Positions 51,363 to 64,000 of a stretch of 64,000 nucleotides of DNA are shown in pieces. Each line of letters begins with the position of its first letter. Position 1 is the stretch's first letter. The position numbers were made by a program, and so were the translations under genes. The notes beneath the pieces are model-generated. The model worked only from the letters and a program-made list of their open reading frames with translations, did no database searches and was not told the DNA's origin. Origin of the DNA: Loxodes magnus (taxonomy: Eukaryota; Ciliophora; Karyorelictea; Loxodida; Loxodidae). Location: positions 186,001 to 250,000 of the forward strand of contig CAMPDV010000079.1 of assembly GCA_946699065.1 (NCBI GenBank), read 5' to 3'.

Positions 51363-53658
51363 TCATTTCCCTAAATCTACTCTAAGCTTGAAGATTTTTA
51401 CGACTTCTTCTTTCGACATATTCCATACATTAAACATTCTTTGAGATATTTCTATCGCTTCTTCTTGCTTTTCACACTACAAAATTTAGCACATTGAACT
51501 CACTTTTTAAAATTTGTTTCTCACTCCTTTATCAGTTTTCCTTTGGAAGAACTTAACTAATTTATCTCTCTCTTTATCGAGTTACATCACTCCGAGAGCT
51601 GTAAATGGAGTTTTCTATTGAATGAAAGTGCGGTAGATTAAGTTACTTACAAGTTCCATGAGGTTTTCAAGAAAAATTGGACTTACTTATTCATGCAGCT
51701 AGACTTCCCATTGCTAAATGTTCGACTTAAATATCTTAATTAAATTATTAACGAAAGGATCATTAACTTCGCATTCTTGAAATTGCACTTCATTTAAATT
51801 ATACGAACCTTGTCCCAAATTACTTTCTATTATAGTTTATACTTGCGACTTCAGAATTTCCATCAGCGATATTTGTATTTTGGTTTAAATGTTGTTTTGA
51901 TTTAAAATATCATTCAGTTGATCTATCGCAGTCTAAAACTATTTCTTATCTGTTTCGTTTATTAGCTAGTTTTGTAATAGCTCTTAGTTAATATTGTTGC
52001 ATAGCACTTCTATGTTTAATTTAACCTGCCAAATTGTATTCAGAATGATGATTACTGCTGTGTTGCTTTCCTTCATTTCTGGGGCGAATTGTATAGGTTA
52101 AGTAAACAAACTTGCGCTGTATTTTTACTTTTTGGTGGTAATTTCGTTAAATAGTATATCCAGTCTATCAACTAGCTCATCTTTAATCTCACTTGCTATT
52201 CTATTTACTATTGCACAAGCACATTGAGAACTGTAGCTTGATATAGAACGAGATAGGGATTGGTTTATAATAAAAAAGCATTCTTCTATATTTGGCAAAG
52301 GCTGTAAGGGCTTCTAGTTCTTAAAAATTTTGATGGTATGCTTTTGTAGCTGCTAGCTATCTATTACGTTAGTTAAGCGAATGAGTGATATGTGCAAGTA
52401 TAGTAGCTCAATCTACAGATATGAATTTGATAGTTCTTAAGTCTGTAAGAATAAGAAAAGTTACTTCCTTTGCCAAAATGGAGCATCTTAATAGACCATG
52501 ATTTTAGTCATATTAAGTAAGTTCTCCTTACTTCTCCCATCATTCTTCTCTGTTCTCCATCTTTGATAAATATCCTTGGCTTCTAATCTCAATCCATCTT
52601 TCAAATCCATTGCAATACTGTAAGATGTTAACACACTCGTCACTTATTCTATCCATTTCTTTTATCTGAAGTTACTCTTGTTGTAGCTATTCAGGAGTCA
52701 TTTTTTAGTTGCTGGTTGCATTACTAACACTATAAGTAAAGTGTTCTACCTTATATTTGATTTCCTAAATCTCATGATACTTTTTGAATATTTTGGCTGC
52801 TTTTTCATCCACTAGTTCCTGGAAGAATCTCAGTAGATAAACGCAAGATTAGTTATTCAGTGTTATATTGAAGTTTGCAAGCTACTAAATAACTTCAACT
52901 ACGTGCTAAAAAATTTGTCCTAAGACGTTTGCAAATGGAGATCCTTAATGCTATCCTGCTTAGCTCTGATTTTAAACATCCATATGCTGCTCTAGTAAAT
53001 GAGGCAAAGTTTCATTAATAAGTTGATTGCAGAAAGTATCTAGATTTGAGCTAAATCTGGTGAACTTAAAGATATAACTGGCTCCTTCTTTATGTTCATT
53101 TAGCTAAACAAGTATTCTAACATACCTTTCGAGCTCTTATTTATGGTTGGTTAATTCTTCCTAGGATAGTTATTTTTAAGTTAAGAATGCCTGTTGGACT
53201 TTATCTAAAATGTCTTGACATTTGAATTTGGCTAAATCTAATAATTCTCCACTGCTTTCCTGGAAGAACTAGAATTCACTTCTATCACTGCCTAATCTTT
53301 TTTCAAGCTCTATAAATTTCTGAATGAAGTCTGCAGCTTCAGAATACTTTCTCTTTTTCATCGCCTAATCTATTCCTGAAGTGCACATCTTTAGGTTTTT
53401 TAAGTCATTAGCTAATTCCTTAACTATGTTTGACCTTTTCTCAAGCAAGTTTATAGTAGACATTGGATCAGCCACATGTTTCGCAATTTGAATTAATTTG
53501 CCCAATTAGCCTTTAACTTGCTTTAAGCGGTTTTTAATTTTAACTGAATCTCTAAGTTTTTCTTTAAGTTCTTGCTAGCAGGACTTGACTTAAGGTACTA
53601 AGTCTTAGATTTCATGAATCAAATTTTACTTTTGAATTTAATAATGAGTTTCAGCCAT
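51363..53658 (-). CDS. COG4: Conserved oligomeric Golgi complex subunit 4
   Basis: Part of lobe A of the COG tethering complex, needed for retrograde vesicle capture at the Golgi. With one 22-nt intron (52443-52464) the product is about 757 aa, close to the usual length. Matching regions include the N-terminal helices (KSCQQELKEKLRDSVKIKN), HKEGASYIFKFTRF (LGLHEEGLRRF in animals), ECFFIINQSLSRSISSYSSQ (DVFYIVKKCIGRALSSSS), NDPFVNNLIKIFKS, and the conserved tail PFTALGVMQLDKERDKLVKF, VRNKFQKVSSMCQIL and WNMSKEEVVKIFKLRVDLG (RLTPAEVRQVLALRIDF). It ends at TGA 51365-51363. The ATG at 53658 is conservative; the frame is open upstream and, with a possible 19-nt intron near 53711-53729, could add more N-terminal residues. 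Confidence 0.9.
52443..52464 (-). other. 22-nt intron in COG4
   Basis: GTAACTTTTCTTATTCTTACAG on the minus strand. Removing it restores the COG4 frame (ILAKE then TQELSNSYLQIELLYLH). Confidence 0.8.
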
Positions 53659-54833
53659 TTTTCTATAGGCTTTTATATCTTTCAGTCCATTAGCATTACT
53701 ATTCTTTACCTTCTACACTCATCTCTATTACCTTCGCTTCTACAATGCACACACTTCTTTAATATTACTTTAAGATATCATTATAGCTTGAGATGGAAGG
53801 TATAGTTTCAGTGTAACTTCTAGGCAAGTGTGATATTACTGTTAACTTAAGTATGCTTAAATGAAATGATGCGAATAGACTCAAAGTAATTATCTAATTG
53901 GAGCGCTAAATAAAAGAGCAAAATGGTCAAAATTATTTGCCTATAAGGAAAACTCTTTGTCTTAAATAAGACTCAAAGCATAAAAATTCCTATAAGCCTA
54001 GCAATTTAAAAAGCACTAAACTTCTATTTAATAAAAGGAAAACAAAGCAAGTATAAACTATTGCAGCTTTGACTACTTAGCTACTATTCTATTCATCCAT
54101 ATCCCTTTGAAGTAACATGACTATATAGCATGATACTAGATCTAATCAATAAGCTTACAATTATTTGTTTCATAAGCATAATAAAATGATTAGTTACTTA
54201 AATAGTAAATAGCTTAGTTATATGACTTACTTAATCTAATTCCTTGAGAAAATCTTAATTATATACTTAAAAACTACCAAATGGTATTTATTAAATGGGA
54301 TCTATGCTTTACATATGGATAGTTTTTATGGTTAGGAAGTTATAAAAACGTAATTTTTTGTAAGCGCTAGTTATTCGAAGTAACCCTCTTAGTATAATTC
54401 AAATATTACTCTTAATTTCATGTTCTGAGGATTTAAAAACTAAGTACTGAAGAAAGAAAAATTGAATGAAAAAAGCAGCAAAGGAGAAAAACTATTCGTA
54501 CAATACTACTATAACCATCAGGAAGACCTAAGAAGTTGCAAGGCATAAATTAATAAATCCATTCAGGAATACTATAGAGTGTGAAGGTTAAGTAATGCAT
54601 TTTACTTCTCTTATAGAGAGATAAAATGAGAAGACTAAGTAGTAAGTAACTTATACTATGAAAATAAATCTTGAGATATGAAATAAAACAAATTAATTTT
54701 CTTAATAATCAGTAGTTTGAAAATAAAAGTCTGGTATGAACTATTAGAGGTATTAGTGAAAAACTGCTTATTTATATATAAAAATGCTTAGAGATTTAAA
54801 AAATTTACTTATTTAAATATATTTGTAACTGTT
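53659..54833. other. Mostly intergenic; possible small ORF
   Basis: The first part may contain COG4 5' exon sequence. On the plus strand a short frame starts at ATG 54466 (MKKAAKEKNYSYNTTITIR, then QEVARHKLINPFRNTIECE) and is lysine-rich and protein-like for about 50 residues. No family is recognised. The rest is AT-rich with no motif. Confidence 0.35.
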
Positions 54834-55298
54834 TCAGTAATCTGGGTTTATTGTTCTCGGATCTCCAGTTTTTAAAAATCTACCTACTCTATCTCCGTAT
54901 TTATCCTCCATGTATAATAGAAGATTTTATGTGGTGTAATAGGAGTTATAAAAGCTCCAGCTCATAGGGAGTAAAAATATAAGAGATCTAACGCCAACTC
55001 TGGTATAAGCTCCATACTATCATATTTTCTGGTTTGTTATTTAAGATAAGAATATATTACCAAAGCATGCAGGGATAAAGCAAAGGATGTTAATTCTAAA
55101 TAGTTTTTTAGCAGTTTTTTCGAGTAAAGTTTTATCGGTAGGTTCGAGTAACTAGAAGTTAGCCATGACGAATTCCCTAACATAAAGGGATCTTTCGTTT
55201 AGAATATCATCAGCTTATTTTGGAGTTCTACCAGATGAAATGATGGCTTATTTTCTTTCTTAATTTCTTTATAATAGGTTTTCTCTACTTGGTAGCAT
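54834..55298 (-). CDS. Small membrane protein (154 aa), unrecognised
   Basis: No family assigned. One frame without an intron runs from MLPSRENLLQRNQERKQAII through EFVMANFQLLEPTDKTLLE. A hydrophobic segment follows (NILCFIPACFGNIFL), then GVRSLIFLLPMSWSFYNSYY and MEDKYGDRVGRFLKTGDPR, ending INPDY at TGA 54836-54834. One or two membrane helices with basic flanks would suit a mitochondrial inner-membrane or ER protein; this is a guess. Composition is more balanced than the surrounding gap, supporting a real gene. It is head-to-head with the Sfi1-like gene, only 35 bp between start codons. Confidence 0.7.
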
Positions 55299-55333
55299 CA
55301 ATATTTAAATTATTTTCTTGGCGTCGAATAATA
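55299..55333. promoter_or_regulatory. 35-bp divergent spacer
   Basis: The start codons of the small membrane protein (minus) and the Sfi1-like gene (plus) are 35 bp apart, so both 5' UTRs must be minimal or overlap, and the promoter signals must sit in this spacer or in coding DNA. Confidence 0.5.
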
Positions 55334-58300
55334 ATGGATTTAAGTGAACTTCTCGACTCTGTTCTCTAGGATAGTCCAGATGTCGGAAATTACTAGCAGA
55401 ATGTGGATCTTCTGAATGAGAAGCTTTCGTAAGCTGAAAAGGAAGAGCTGCAAGAATCCTTGAAATACCTTTAAGAAAATATTAATTCTTATGATAGAAC
55501 AGATGCTCTTGGCTATTTAAGCTTCATCAAGCAGCTGATAGTTGGTAAGTAGCCTCCATTCCCTAAAACAAGGACTATCAGTGAATAGCAAGAAGTTGGA
55601 GCAGATCCCTAAGGTTACATGGTAAAAAGAGTGAAATATACAGTTAAAAGATAGCCCATCGATTTAGGGCAGTAATAGCGTCAAGGGCTAAGGTACATAA
55701 TCCAAAGAATACTGTTTAGATAATATTGCCAGATTTAAAAGAATGCAATGATAAAATGGAAAGTAAATACCATGAAGTCTTAGATATCTGAGTAATCTCA
55801 GTTACTTTCTCAAGAGAATTAAGGGTAAATCCAGACTGTTAGTGCTCTCAAACAACTTTCTGCTAACTCTTTGTTGGGAATCGAGTTGACTCGAAGACTC
55901 CTAGTAGAGTGAAAAAATATTCAAGGAGTTCTACCAAGAAATACACCATCTAGTAAGGAGTTAAGAATAAAACGACATAGACCAGCATCTTAAAAAAGAG
56001 CCTCGTCCATATAAGGCGCTTTAAGTCCTCACACTCTTTCATTAGAGACTTTTACTCCACTAGGAAGAGTAACAAATATAAATAAAATAGCCAATGAATC
56101 CTTGAAAGAAGCTCAAATAGTTTTAAAAATGGTAACATGTATCTCTAAAAATGTGTCTTCAAAGATTAGAAAATGCTTCAGACCTCCAATAATTATAAAA
56201 GATGCTGATGAAATATAGAGAAGAATGATAAACAAACTAATTACTTTAAAGCAATACACACTAAACTAGGCTTTAACTAGATGGTACTATAAAGTGAAAA
56301 TAGCTGTAAGAATGAGCAAAACGGCAATTTTAAGTAGCGTCATTTAAAGAGCTATGTTGGGATTGCACTAGTCCTTTGATAAATGGTAACACTTCGTTAA
56401 GAACACCTATAAGGATAGCGAATCTAGATTTAAACTAGAAAGAGCGAACACTCTTTTATAGCAGTATGAAATGACTCACTTGAAAGATATTGAATGCTTT
56501 ATTAAGTTCTAGAGATTAGTTTTCATTCTAGGACGAAAGACTAGACTAAAGATTAACAAATCGTTACATCCTCCTTAGTATAAGCAAACTAGAATTTAGA
56601 TTCTAAGTTAAATTTTAAAGGATTTGTGCCTTAGAGTTCGTTCCATCCAATTGATTACTTTATTCAAGTGAAATTAGAATATTTTAAAGGAAAAAAAATA
56701 TAGATAGCTCATCGTGTTTAAATAGGTTATTGATAAGGCTAATCAAGGTTTACGCTAAGCATTCAACCTCTGGACCACTTAACGTACGTTTTAGAACATG
56801 CAGTTAAATACTGTAGCCTCTCATTTTGCTGGATTAGAAAAGTTATTGAACTAAAAGTTAAAAGAGCAAATAAACTTTGCTTTCAGCTCTTTGAAAGTTG
56901 ATGATGTCTTTAATGTAATATAAAGAAGAACAGCCTGTGGAATCATTCATGCCTATTTTGATAAGTTACACTATTCCTTTTAGAAATGGGCAATGTTTAT
57001 GTAAAATGACTTTAGAACTGAATAGATTTAGCAGTATACTGAGATTATTCAATAAAAGGAATTCGAAATTAGATGCTAAAAATTTCCACTCAAGCAGTAA
57101 ATTTTATAAAGGCTTTTCTGAGCTTTTTCTAATCTCAAGGCTCACAAACCTAAAATGGTTGAGAAAATGAAGATTTTTATAAAAAGCTACTAGCAGCGTA
57201 TATCGTACTACCTTAGAGTTTGATAACTAAACTCTTAGAAGAAAAAATTTACATAAAGCTTGCAGAATGAAAAAGTTGCTAGGTTTAGCCAAATTCTCTA
57301 AAACATCATAACTAGACACTTAGCTGTTGTCTGAATAAACTTGTAATCTAACAAGCGAGAATTAGTTAAATATGCCATTAAGAAGATGGTGAGCAACTAT
57401 ATCAGAATGCAAGAGCGCGCTATTGTTATATGGAGAATGCATTGCAGCTAATTTCAGGTGGGAAGTGCTCAAAACCTTGCAAAAATAGCAAATTTAGCCT
57501 ACCAATGTGCAAGTTTTATGCAGTTGCATCAACTAAAAATGAAAAGACATGCTTGAAATAGAATGACAAATAACAAAGGAAGAGTTATTAAAAGAGCCTT
57601 TATATAGATCTTGCAAAGATATAACCAAAACATATCTCATTCATTCCTCATATGGAAGTTACAAACTAAAGGCTAATAAAATAAAAATTAATCAGTTAAG
57701 AAATACCTGCTACTATAGAAAGTCCTATACTACATTGAAAAGAAAATGATCGCTACTGAAAGAACCGCAATAAGGTAGCTGGCTGACTCACTTGTGTTAA
57801 CCAAAATATAGCAGAAGATATTCAAATAGTTGCATAATGTTTACTTTGATAAGTTGAAGAAGGCAATGATTAGCTGGAAAATGTACACCTTTGAAAAGTT
57901 CAGGACTAATGTTGAACATAAGAAGGCAAGAATGATAGATATGCTAATTTTTGCTTCTTCCTCCAAGGAAAAAGTTGCATTTCTAAAGTGGGCTAAGTAT
58001 GCTCTCTTTAAAAAAATGGAGTAGCATGGAAACAGAATTAAGGCCTTTTATATAATTAGGTAGCATTAGAGAAAGCACTAAAGTGAACAGCATGCATTAC
58101 TAATGAAATGGGCATTTGACAAACTCACTCAAGATTCAACTAAAACGCTTTAGAATGTAATAAGCAAAATTCTTAGAAACTGCTAATCAAACCTCAATAC
58201 CTCGTTTACTTGGTGAAAGTTTGCAGCATTATCAAGAAAGAAAGTGTAATCAGAAAGCAAAAAGACTTTACTATTCACTAACATTTGGCATCAGATGGTA

Positions 58301-61300
58301 AAAGTAAGAATATTCCAACTTAGAAGAGGATTAAAAGCATTTTCAAATGGAATTGCTTATACCAAGACTCAGCAAAAAATTCTAAATAAGCTAAATTTCG
58401 CGTACTTTGGAAGACTTAAGTTTGCAATATAACAATGGAAAATGGCAGTAAATGACAAATATAGTGAGCTAATAGAAGCGAAAAAAACTAATATAATCAA
58501 CAAGTTGTTAATCAGTACCATGTCAGGACCTAAAAAAGCATTTTTGAAATGAATAAACTTCATGTGAGGATCAAGGATGAAATAGCACGCTTTAATGGTG
58601 ACAGCAGGACATTTAATATAGCAGAACTTAAAAAAGTATCTACTTTACTATCAAATAAAGCATCTCCATTATGTCTTTAGAAAGCTTTCCTATAACCCTA
58701 ACAAAATAATGAAGGGTTGCATAGTGAGAATGATAAAAGCAGCTGACACAAACTAAGAGCGTTGTCTTCTTATATGAAAGTTAGAACTATAAAAATCAAA
58801 AGCTTAGATAAAGGAAAAGAAGAAGCATCTTTGTATAGTGTAAATTACTAACTTTCTCCAGAGAAAATATAACTCTAATGTTAGAGTATTTATTCAGAAA
58901 TTAGCATAAGGAGTTACTCTAACCAAGATGCAGCAGAAAGTATTTAATAGACTTGCTTCTGTTTATTATCATAGTATTTAAAAACCTTTTATCATATGAA
59001 AACAAGCTACTTTTAAATGATTGAAGGAAAAAGAAGAAAGTATTAAAGCTAAGGCTTTAGATAAAATGCTTATAGCTTCTTTATCAGGTTAGAAAAAAGC
59101 ATTTCTTATATGAATGAAATTTCTTTATAAATCAAAATTAATTGAATATGGAAATCGTATAAAAGCAGGATATATCTTAAGTTAGTATGTTAAGAAACAT
59201 AAGAGTAATGAAATACTTAAAATGACTAGATGGGCATTTGATAAACTCAGATAAGATTAAAGTGTGCTCATTAAAAGATGTCTTCAAAGAATGCTTCAAT
59301 GTGCTAATATGAATATAGAAAAAAGTTTCTTAATTTGGAAATTTTATATACAAAGATCCAAAGAAAAACAAGCTTAAATTAAATAAACTTTACTACTTAG
59401 TAATTTAGCTTCTCTTATGTCTAAATATGTAACCTTCTTAAAAAGAAAAGGACTAAATACTTTAGCAGACGGAGTTACTCTTACGAAAACTTAGAAAAAG
59501 GTTTCGAATAGATTGGTAGCAATTTACAACAGTATGCTTAAAAACTGGTTTATGAGATGAAAGCTAGCTGCATTTGATAAAATGGCAAAGTTGATAGAAA
59601 CGAAGAAAGCAAGAGTAATAGATAAGCTAGTATGAGCTGTAACATCAGATATTAAAGTATACTTCATAAAATGAAATAGATTCATGCATACAATGAGAAC
59701 ATTAGAATATGGAAATCGTATAAAAGCAGGATATATCTTAAGTTAGTATGTTAAGAAACATAAGAGTAATGAAATACTTAAAATGACTAGATGGGCATTT
59801 GATAAACTCAGATAAGACTAAAGTGTACTCATTAAAAGATGCCTTCAAAGAATGCTTTAATGTGCTAATATGAATATAGAAAAAAGTTTCTTAATTTGGA
59901 AATTTTATATACAAAGATCTAAAGAAAAATAAGCTTAAATTAAATAAACTTTATTACTTAGTAATTTAGCTTCTCTTATGTCTAAATATGTAACCTTCTT
60001 AAAAAGAAAAGGTCTTAATACTTTAGCGGATGGAGTTACTCTTACAAAGACATAGAAAAAGGTTTCGAATAGATTGGTAGCAATTTACAACAGTATGCTT
60101 AAAAACTGGTTTATGAGGTGGAAATTAGCTGCATTTGATAAAATGGCAAAGTTGATAGAAACGAAGAAAGCAAGAGTAATAGATAAGTTAGTATGAGCTG
60201 TAACATCAGATATTAAAGTATATTTCATAAAATGAAATAGATTCAGGCATACTATGAGAACATTAGAATATGGAAATCGTATAAAAGCAGGATATATCTT
60301 AAGCTAATATGTTAAGAAACATAAAAGTAATGAAATACTTAAAATGACTAGATGGGCATTTGATAAACTCAGATAAGATTAAAGTGTGCTCATTAAAAGA
60401 TGCCTTCAAAGAATGCTTCAATGTGCTAATATGAATATAGAAAAAAGTTTCTTAATTTGGAAATTTTATATACAAAGGTCCAAAGAAAAACAAGCTTAAA
60501 TTAAATAAACTTTATTACTTAGTAATTTAGCTTCTCTTATGTCTAAATATGTAACCTTCTTAAAAAGAAAAGGTCTTAATACTTTAGCAGACGGAGTTAC
60601 TCTTACGAAAACTTAGAAAAAGGTTTCGAATAGATTGGTAGCAATTTACAATAGTATGCTTAAAAACTGGTTTATGAGATGAAAGCTAGCTGCATTTGAT
60701 AAAATGGCAAAGTTGATAGAAACGAAGAAAGCAAGAGTAATAGATAAGCTAGTATGAGCTGTAACATCAGATATTAAAGTATACTTCATAAAATGAAATA
60801 GATTCATGCATACAATGAGAACATTAGAATATGGAAATCGTATAAAAGCAGGATATATCTTAAGTTAGTATGTTAAGAAACATAAAAGTAATGAAATGCT
60901 AAAAATGAAAAGATGGGCTTGGGATAAACTTAACCATGATCATACTAGAATTATAAGAGTATGCATCTAAAAATTACTAAGGAATTGTAATATAAATCTT
61001 GAAAGAGCTTTCTTTTTATGGAAAATCCAATTAGAGAGAAGTAAAGAAAAAGCTTAGGAGATTAAAAAGACCATTATTATATCTAACTGGATAAAATGCT
61101 TAAATAAGAGCATTATGTTCCTAAAACGAAAAGGAATAAGAGCTTTCGCTTAAGGTGTTGCACTGACTAGAGAATAGTAAAAGGTTACAAACAGATTAGA
61201 TAATGTGTATAGACAAAAAATGTCAATCTGGTTTAATAGATGGAAAAGAAAAGCTTTCGAAAAGCTTTTAGCTTACTAAGATTCGGTAAAAGCTAGAGCA

Positions 61301-64000
61301 ATTGATAAGTTAATTTAGGTTGGCCAATCAGATACATAAAAGGTCTTAAGACATTGGAACAAAATCTGCTTATGGTTCAAAATGAAAGAACATGGAAACA
61401 GAGCTAAGGCTTTTTATATAACTTCTTAATACTATAAAAAGCATAGACAAACAGAACTAATGCAACTTTATTCTTGGTCTTTTGAAAAGCTAAAGTGGGA
61501 TCCAAGTTAAATAAAGAAGAAAATAATCTAAAAATTCATAAAAGCAAGCAACATGAATATAGGAAAAGCACTTATATTATGGAGAATGTATGTACAAAAA
61601 GAAATGGAAAAAGAAAAAGTATAAAGGAAAACTCACAGTGTGAATAAGCTTGTAATAGCTCTCCAAGATAATTATGAAAAAAAAATAGGATTTCTGATTA
61701 AGAAAATAAGACTAGAAATAAAAAAAGAAGAACTCAGAGGATTAGCAATATAAAAGTTTAAAAAGTATCTATATTTAAGCCTAGGAATGTACATCAAAAG
61801 ATGGGCAACTGTCAATAAAATTTGCAAACAAGTTTAGAAATCTTTAGGCTAAGCTAAAGGAGGATTCACTATCTTTATGAAAATAAAAAATTTTGCTATA
61901 AAGCAAACTTTTGAGATTATTAAGCAGAATATGATAAACTAGAAATAAGAAGAGTATCGAACTAAAATAATGAAAAAGGCATTGATAACAATGGTAATAT
62001 CAGTAAGGAACAAACTAGGTAAGGCCGTAGATATTTGGAAAGCGAAATCTAATATATTTAAGGTAAGAGATGAGATGTAATATATCAACAACTCTACCTA
62101 TGCCATTCCTGTTTTTGACAAATTTCTAAGAAACTTTGATAAATTACGACTTAAGGCGGCATTTGAAAAATGGAAGTTCAAACCTAATAAGTATGTTGCT
62201 AAAATAGTATACTACTTCAATAATTACACTGAATTGAGGAAAAGAGAAGCTTGGAGGAAGTGGTGGAATGCAGTAATGTAGTAAAAAGTGCTTTCAATAT
62301 GTGCTATTTATAAATGAAAGTTCAATATGCAGCAAGAACGCTTTTATAGAAATATGACTAAAACAGTTTCCGTGTTAGCTGATACTGATACATTCTACAA
62401 AGTCATTCAATAAAAGTTGAAGGAGAGACTTCAAAACGCTTTCAATAAAATAAGACTTGTCCCTCTTATACACTAAAAGGCAATAAAAACGTGCTAAAGA
62501 ATTCTGCTTTATGATATCTAGAGCTGGATACGAAGGTGGAAGTAAAACGTTGAAGATCTTAAGAAATCCATAAAATTCTAGTAGTAGCAGAAAATAACTG
62601 AGATAGTAAGAATGCTAGGTTAGAAATAAAGAGATTATTATAAGGAAGCATTTGATAGCACTATCAAAATAGGAAACATTAAGTAGAAGGCAAGGGATAT
62701 CTTTAGAAAATTCCTTAAGATCTAGAAGTTTAACATTTAAGTTTTTTTCAATACCTGGAAAGAATTCGTTGGATTTAGACAAACTCAAGATTCATACAAC
62801 AATGCAGCTTTTATAGTTTCTAATCTGATTGACTTGTAAAAGCTGAGATAAAGAATGGAGAGACAACTGTTAGGCAAATTTTTCGAGAGATGGAAGCTTA
62901 AAAGATCTAAGTTTATATTGAAGATGATAAACAGATTTAACTTCTATTACGAGAACAAAATTAAAAATGCTTTCAAGAATTGGCTAAAATTTACCTTAAA
63001 TGCAAAACTGATGATGTCAAATGCGTACTGGAGAATGTATGTTAATAGATTAACCGAAAATAAAAGATTAAAAGTCAAGCAGTTAAATCAATATCAAGGT
63101 TCACATCGATTGGATAGCTATCTCTATAGTCTTTACTTGAAAAGATAAAAAGAAGGTTTTTAAACTCTAAAATAAAACCAAATCTTAATGAACAAAAAAA
63201 AGAAGCTCTTGTAGTTCTTATTTGAAAGGTTATCCCTTACAATGCGAGGCGCTTTTTATGTCTGAAGAACTATAGATCTAGACTCTTAGTTGAACAAATA
63301 TTAGCACTTATATTAATACTCTAAATGGGCAGCTAAAATATTCGATCTATATTAGAATAAATACGTTCTTAATATGAGAAAGTTTTTCGAGAGATGGAAA
63401 CACGATCCTAAAAAGTACCAATTATAGATTTTCAATCTTCTATAAGAAAAAGTAAAGTTAAGGTTAAAGAGCTATTATATAGCCTGGAAGTTTGCAACTT
63501 AGATCACTAAGAATAAAAAGAAATACGAAAAGTGCTACAATTTAATCGCTAATTTCAACGCTAACTTGGAAAATCACCAAAGGTATTATTTCAATAGATG
63601 GGCTCAGTTTGCTGTTAGGAATGTTAAGAAAAGCTTAGAGATTGTATGTCGTTAGCTTAAAATGCAAATGAGAGATCATTTTCATACTTGGAGACTTAAA
63701 GCTTTTGAACTGAAATTAGAAAGTCGAACTGAAAAAAGTCATAACTTTTACTCCTTTATTAAAATGATCTAGCATAAGTAATAGATACTTCTCAAGCATG
63801 CGTATTAAAGAATTTACAACTTTAAATAAGGTCAGAAATAGGCTCTTGCTAGGATTTTTGCTAATTATAACCGACGATAAGAAAAGGCTTTTTATAGGTT
63901 TTACTTGCACTCAGAGTCATTTTACTGGAAATTGAAAATATAGTCATGCATAATGATAAAGGAGCTGGTATACAAAGATTGGCTGGCAATATAATCAAGG
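55334..64000 (+). CDS. Giant Sfi1-like repeat protein (partial, at least 2889 codons)
   Basis: Sfi1-type proteins are long helical filaments whose repeats each bind a centrin; in ciliates they belong to contractile or basal-body-linked fibres. One frame runs without an intron from ATG 55334 (MDLSELLDSVLQDSPDVGNY) to the window edge with no usable stop. From about residue 80 onward it is a chain of short helices with the Sfi1 pattern of a hydrophobic-aromatic residue, then xxWKxxx: for example KNAMIKWKVNTMK, QSFDKWQHFVKN, KVAFLKWAKYALFKKME, LLGKFFERWKLKR, and KNAFKNWLKFTLN. Trp at the repeat centre is encoded by TGG or TGA. Codons 1271-1831 or so comprise three near-identical 187-codon blocks (561 bp). 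The C-terminus is missing. Family assignment rests on repeat pattern, not on a profile search. Confidence 0.8.
59144..60826 (+). repeat. Three in-frame tandem repeats of 561 bp
   Basis: Starting at GAATATGGAAATCGTATAAA the unit recurs at 59144, 59705, 60266 and (first ~70 bp only) 60827, always 561 bp apart, so it is 187 codons and keeps frame. Copies differ at only a few percent of positions, mostly synonymous, including CAA/TAA and TGG/TGA swaps. Each block holds several Sfi1-like helices. It is a recent internal duplication or a gene-conversion product. Confidence 0.95.

Overview
The window looks like nuclear DNA of a ciliate, most likely a karyorelictean such as Loxodes (NCBI code 27: UAA and UAG = Gln, UGA = Trp or stop). 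Read with the standard code it breaks into scraps. Read with UAA/UAG as glutamine and UGA as tryptophan until the end of the gene, it gives complete conserved eukaryotic proteins that end where their families end, at UGA: dynein light chain LC8, VDAC, a two-EF-hand protein, a tandem-WWE protein. Three near-identical 561-bp repeats inside one gene swap CAA with TAA and TGG with TGA at the same codon, which is internal proof of the code. Introns are tiny (16 to 25 nt, GT..AG). The assignment to Loxodes is inference; Condylostoma (code 28) is the main alternative.

Layout. 1-8.4 kb: very AT-rich, gene-poor, with a 213-bp inverted repeat (1304-1516 / 3057-3269) and a decayed kinase/WD40 gene (minus, about 5984-7200). 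8.4-16.8 kb: ubiquitin-specific protease (minus), VDAC (plus), LC8 (minus) head-to-head with an EF-hand gene (plus), and an EDEM3-like GH47/PA protein (plus). 17-31 kb: coiled-coil protein (minus), an unresolved coding stretch, a 1427-aa coiled-coil protein (plus), a small coiled-coil protein (plus) and a TTLL polyglycylase/polyglutamylase-type ligase with IQ motifs (minus). 31-38 kb: an orphan ORF (plus), a RING/B-box/coiled-coil/WWE-WWE protein (minus), a small orphan (plus) and a CDPK (plus). 38.8-47.2 kb: a 2796-aa IP3-receptor/CRC-type calcium release channel (minus). 48.7-55.3 kb: an orphan with an N-terminal MG (minus), COG4 of the Golgi tethering complex (minus) and a small membrane protein (minus). 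55.3 kb to the end: a giant Sfi1-like repeat protein (plus), open at the window edge.

The gene set is typical ciliate housekeeping: calcium release and calcium-dependent kinase, centrin-fibre scaffold, tubulin modification, dynein light chain, Golgi tethering, ER quality control and ubiquitin turnover. There is no operon logic; genes are close, in both orientations, sometimes head-to-head with only 35-128 bp between start codons. No telomere, rRNA, CRISPR array or intact transposon was seen. Because almost every codon is sense in this code, long open frames are weak evidence by themselves; calls without family motifs carry low confidence.
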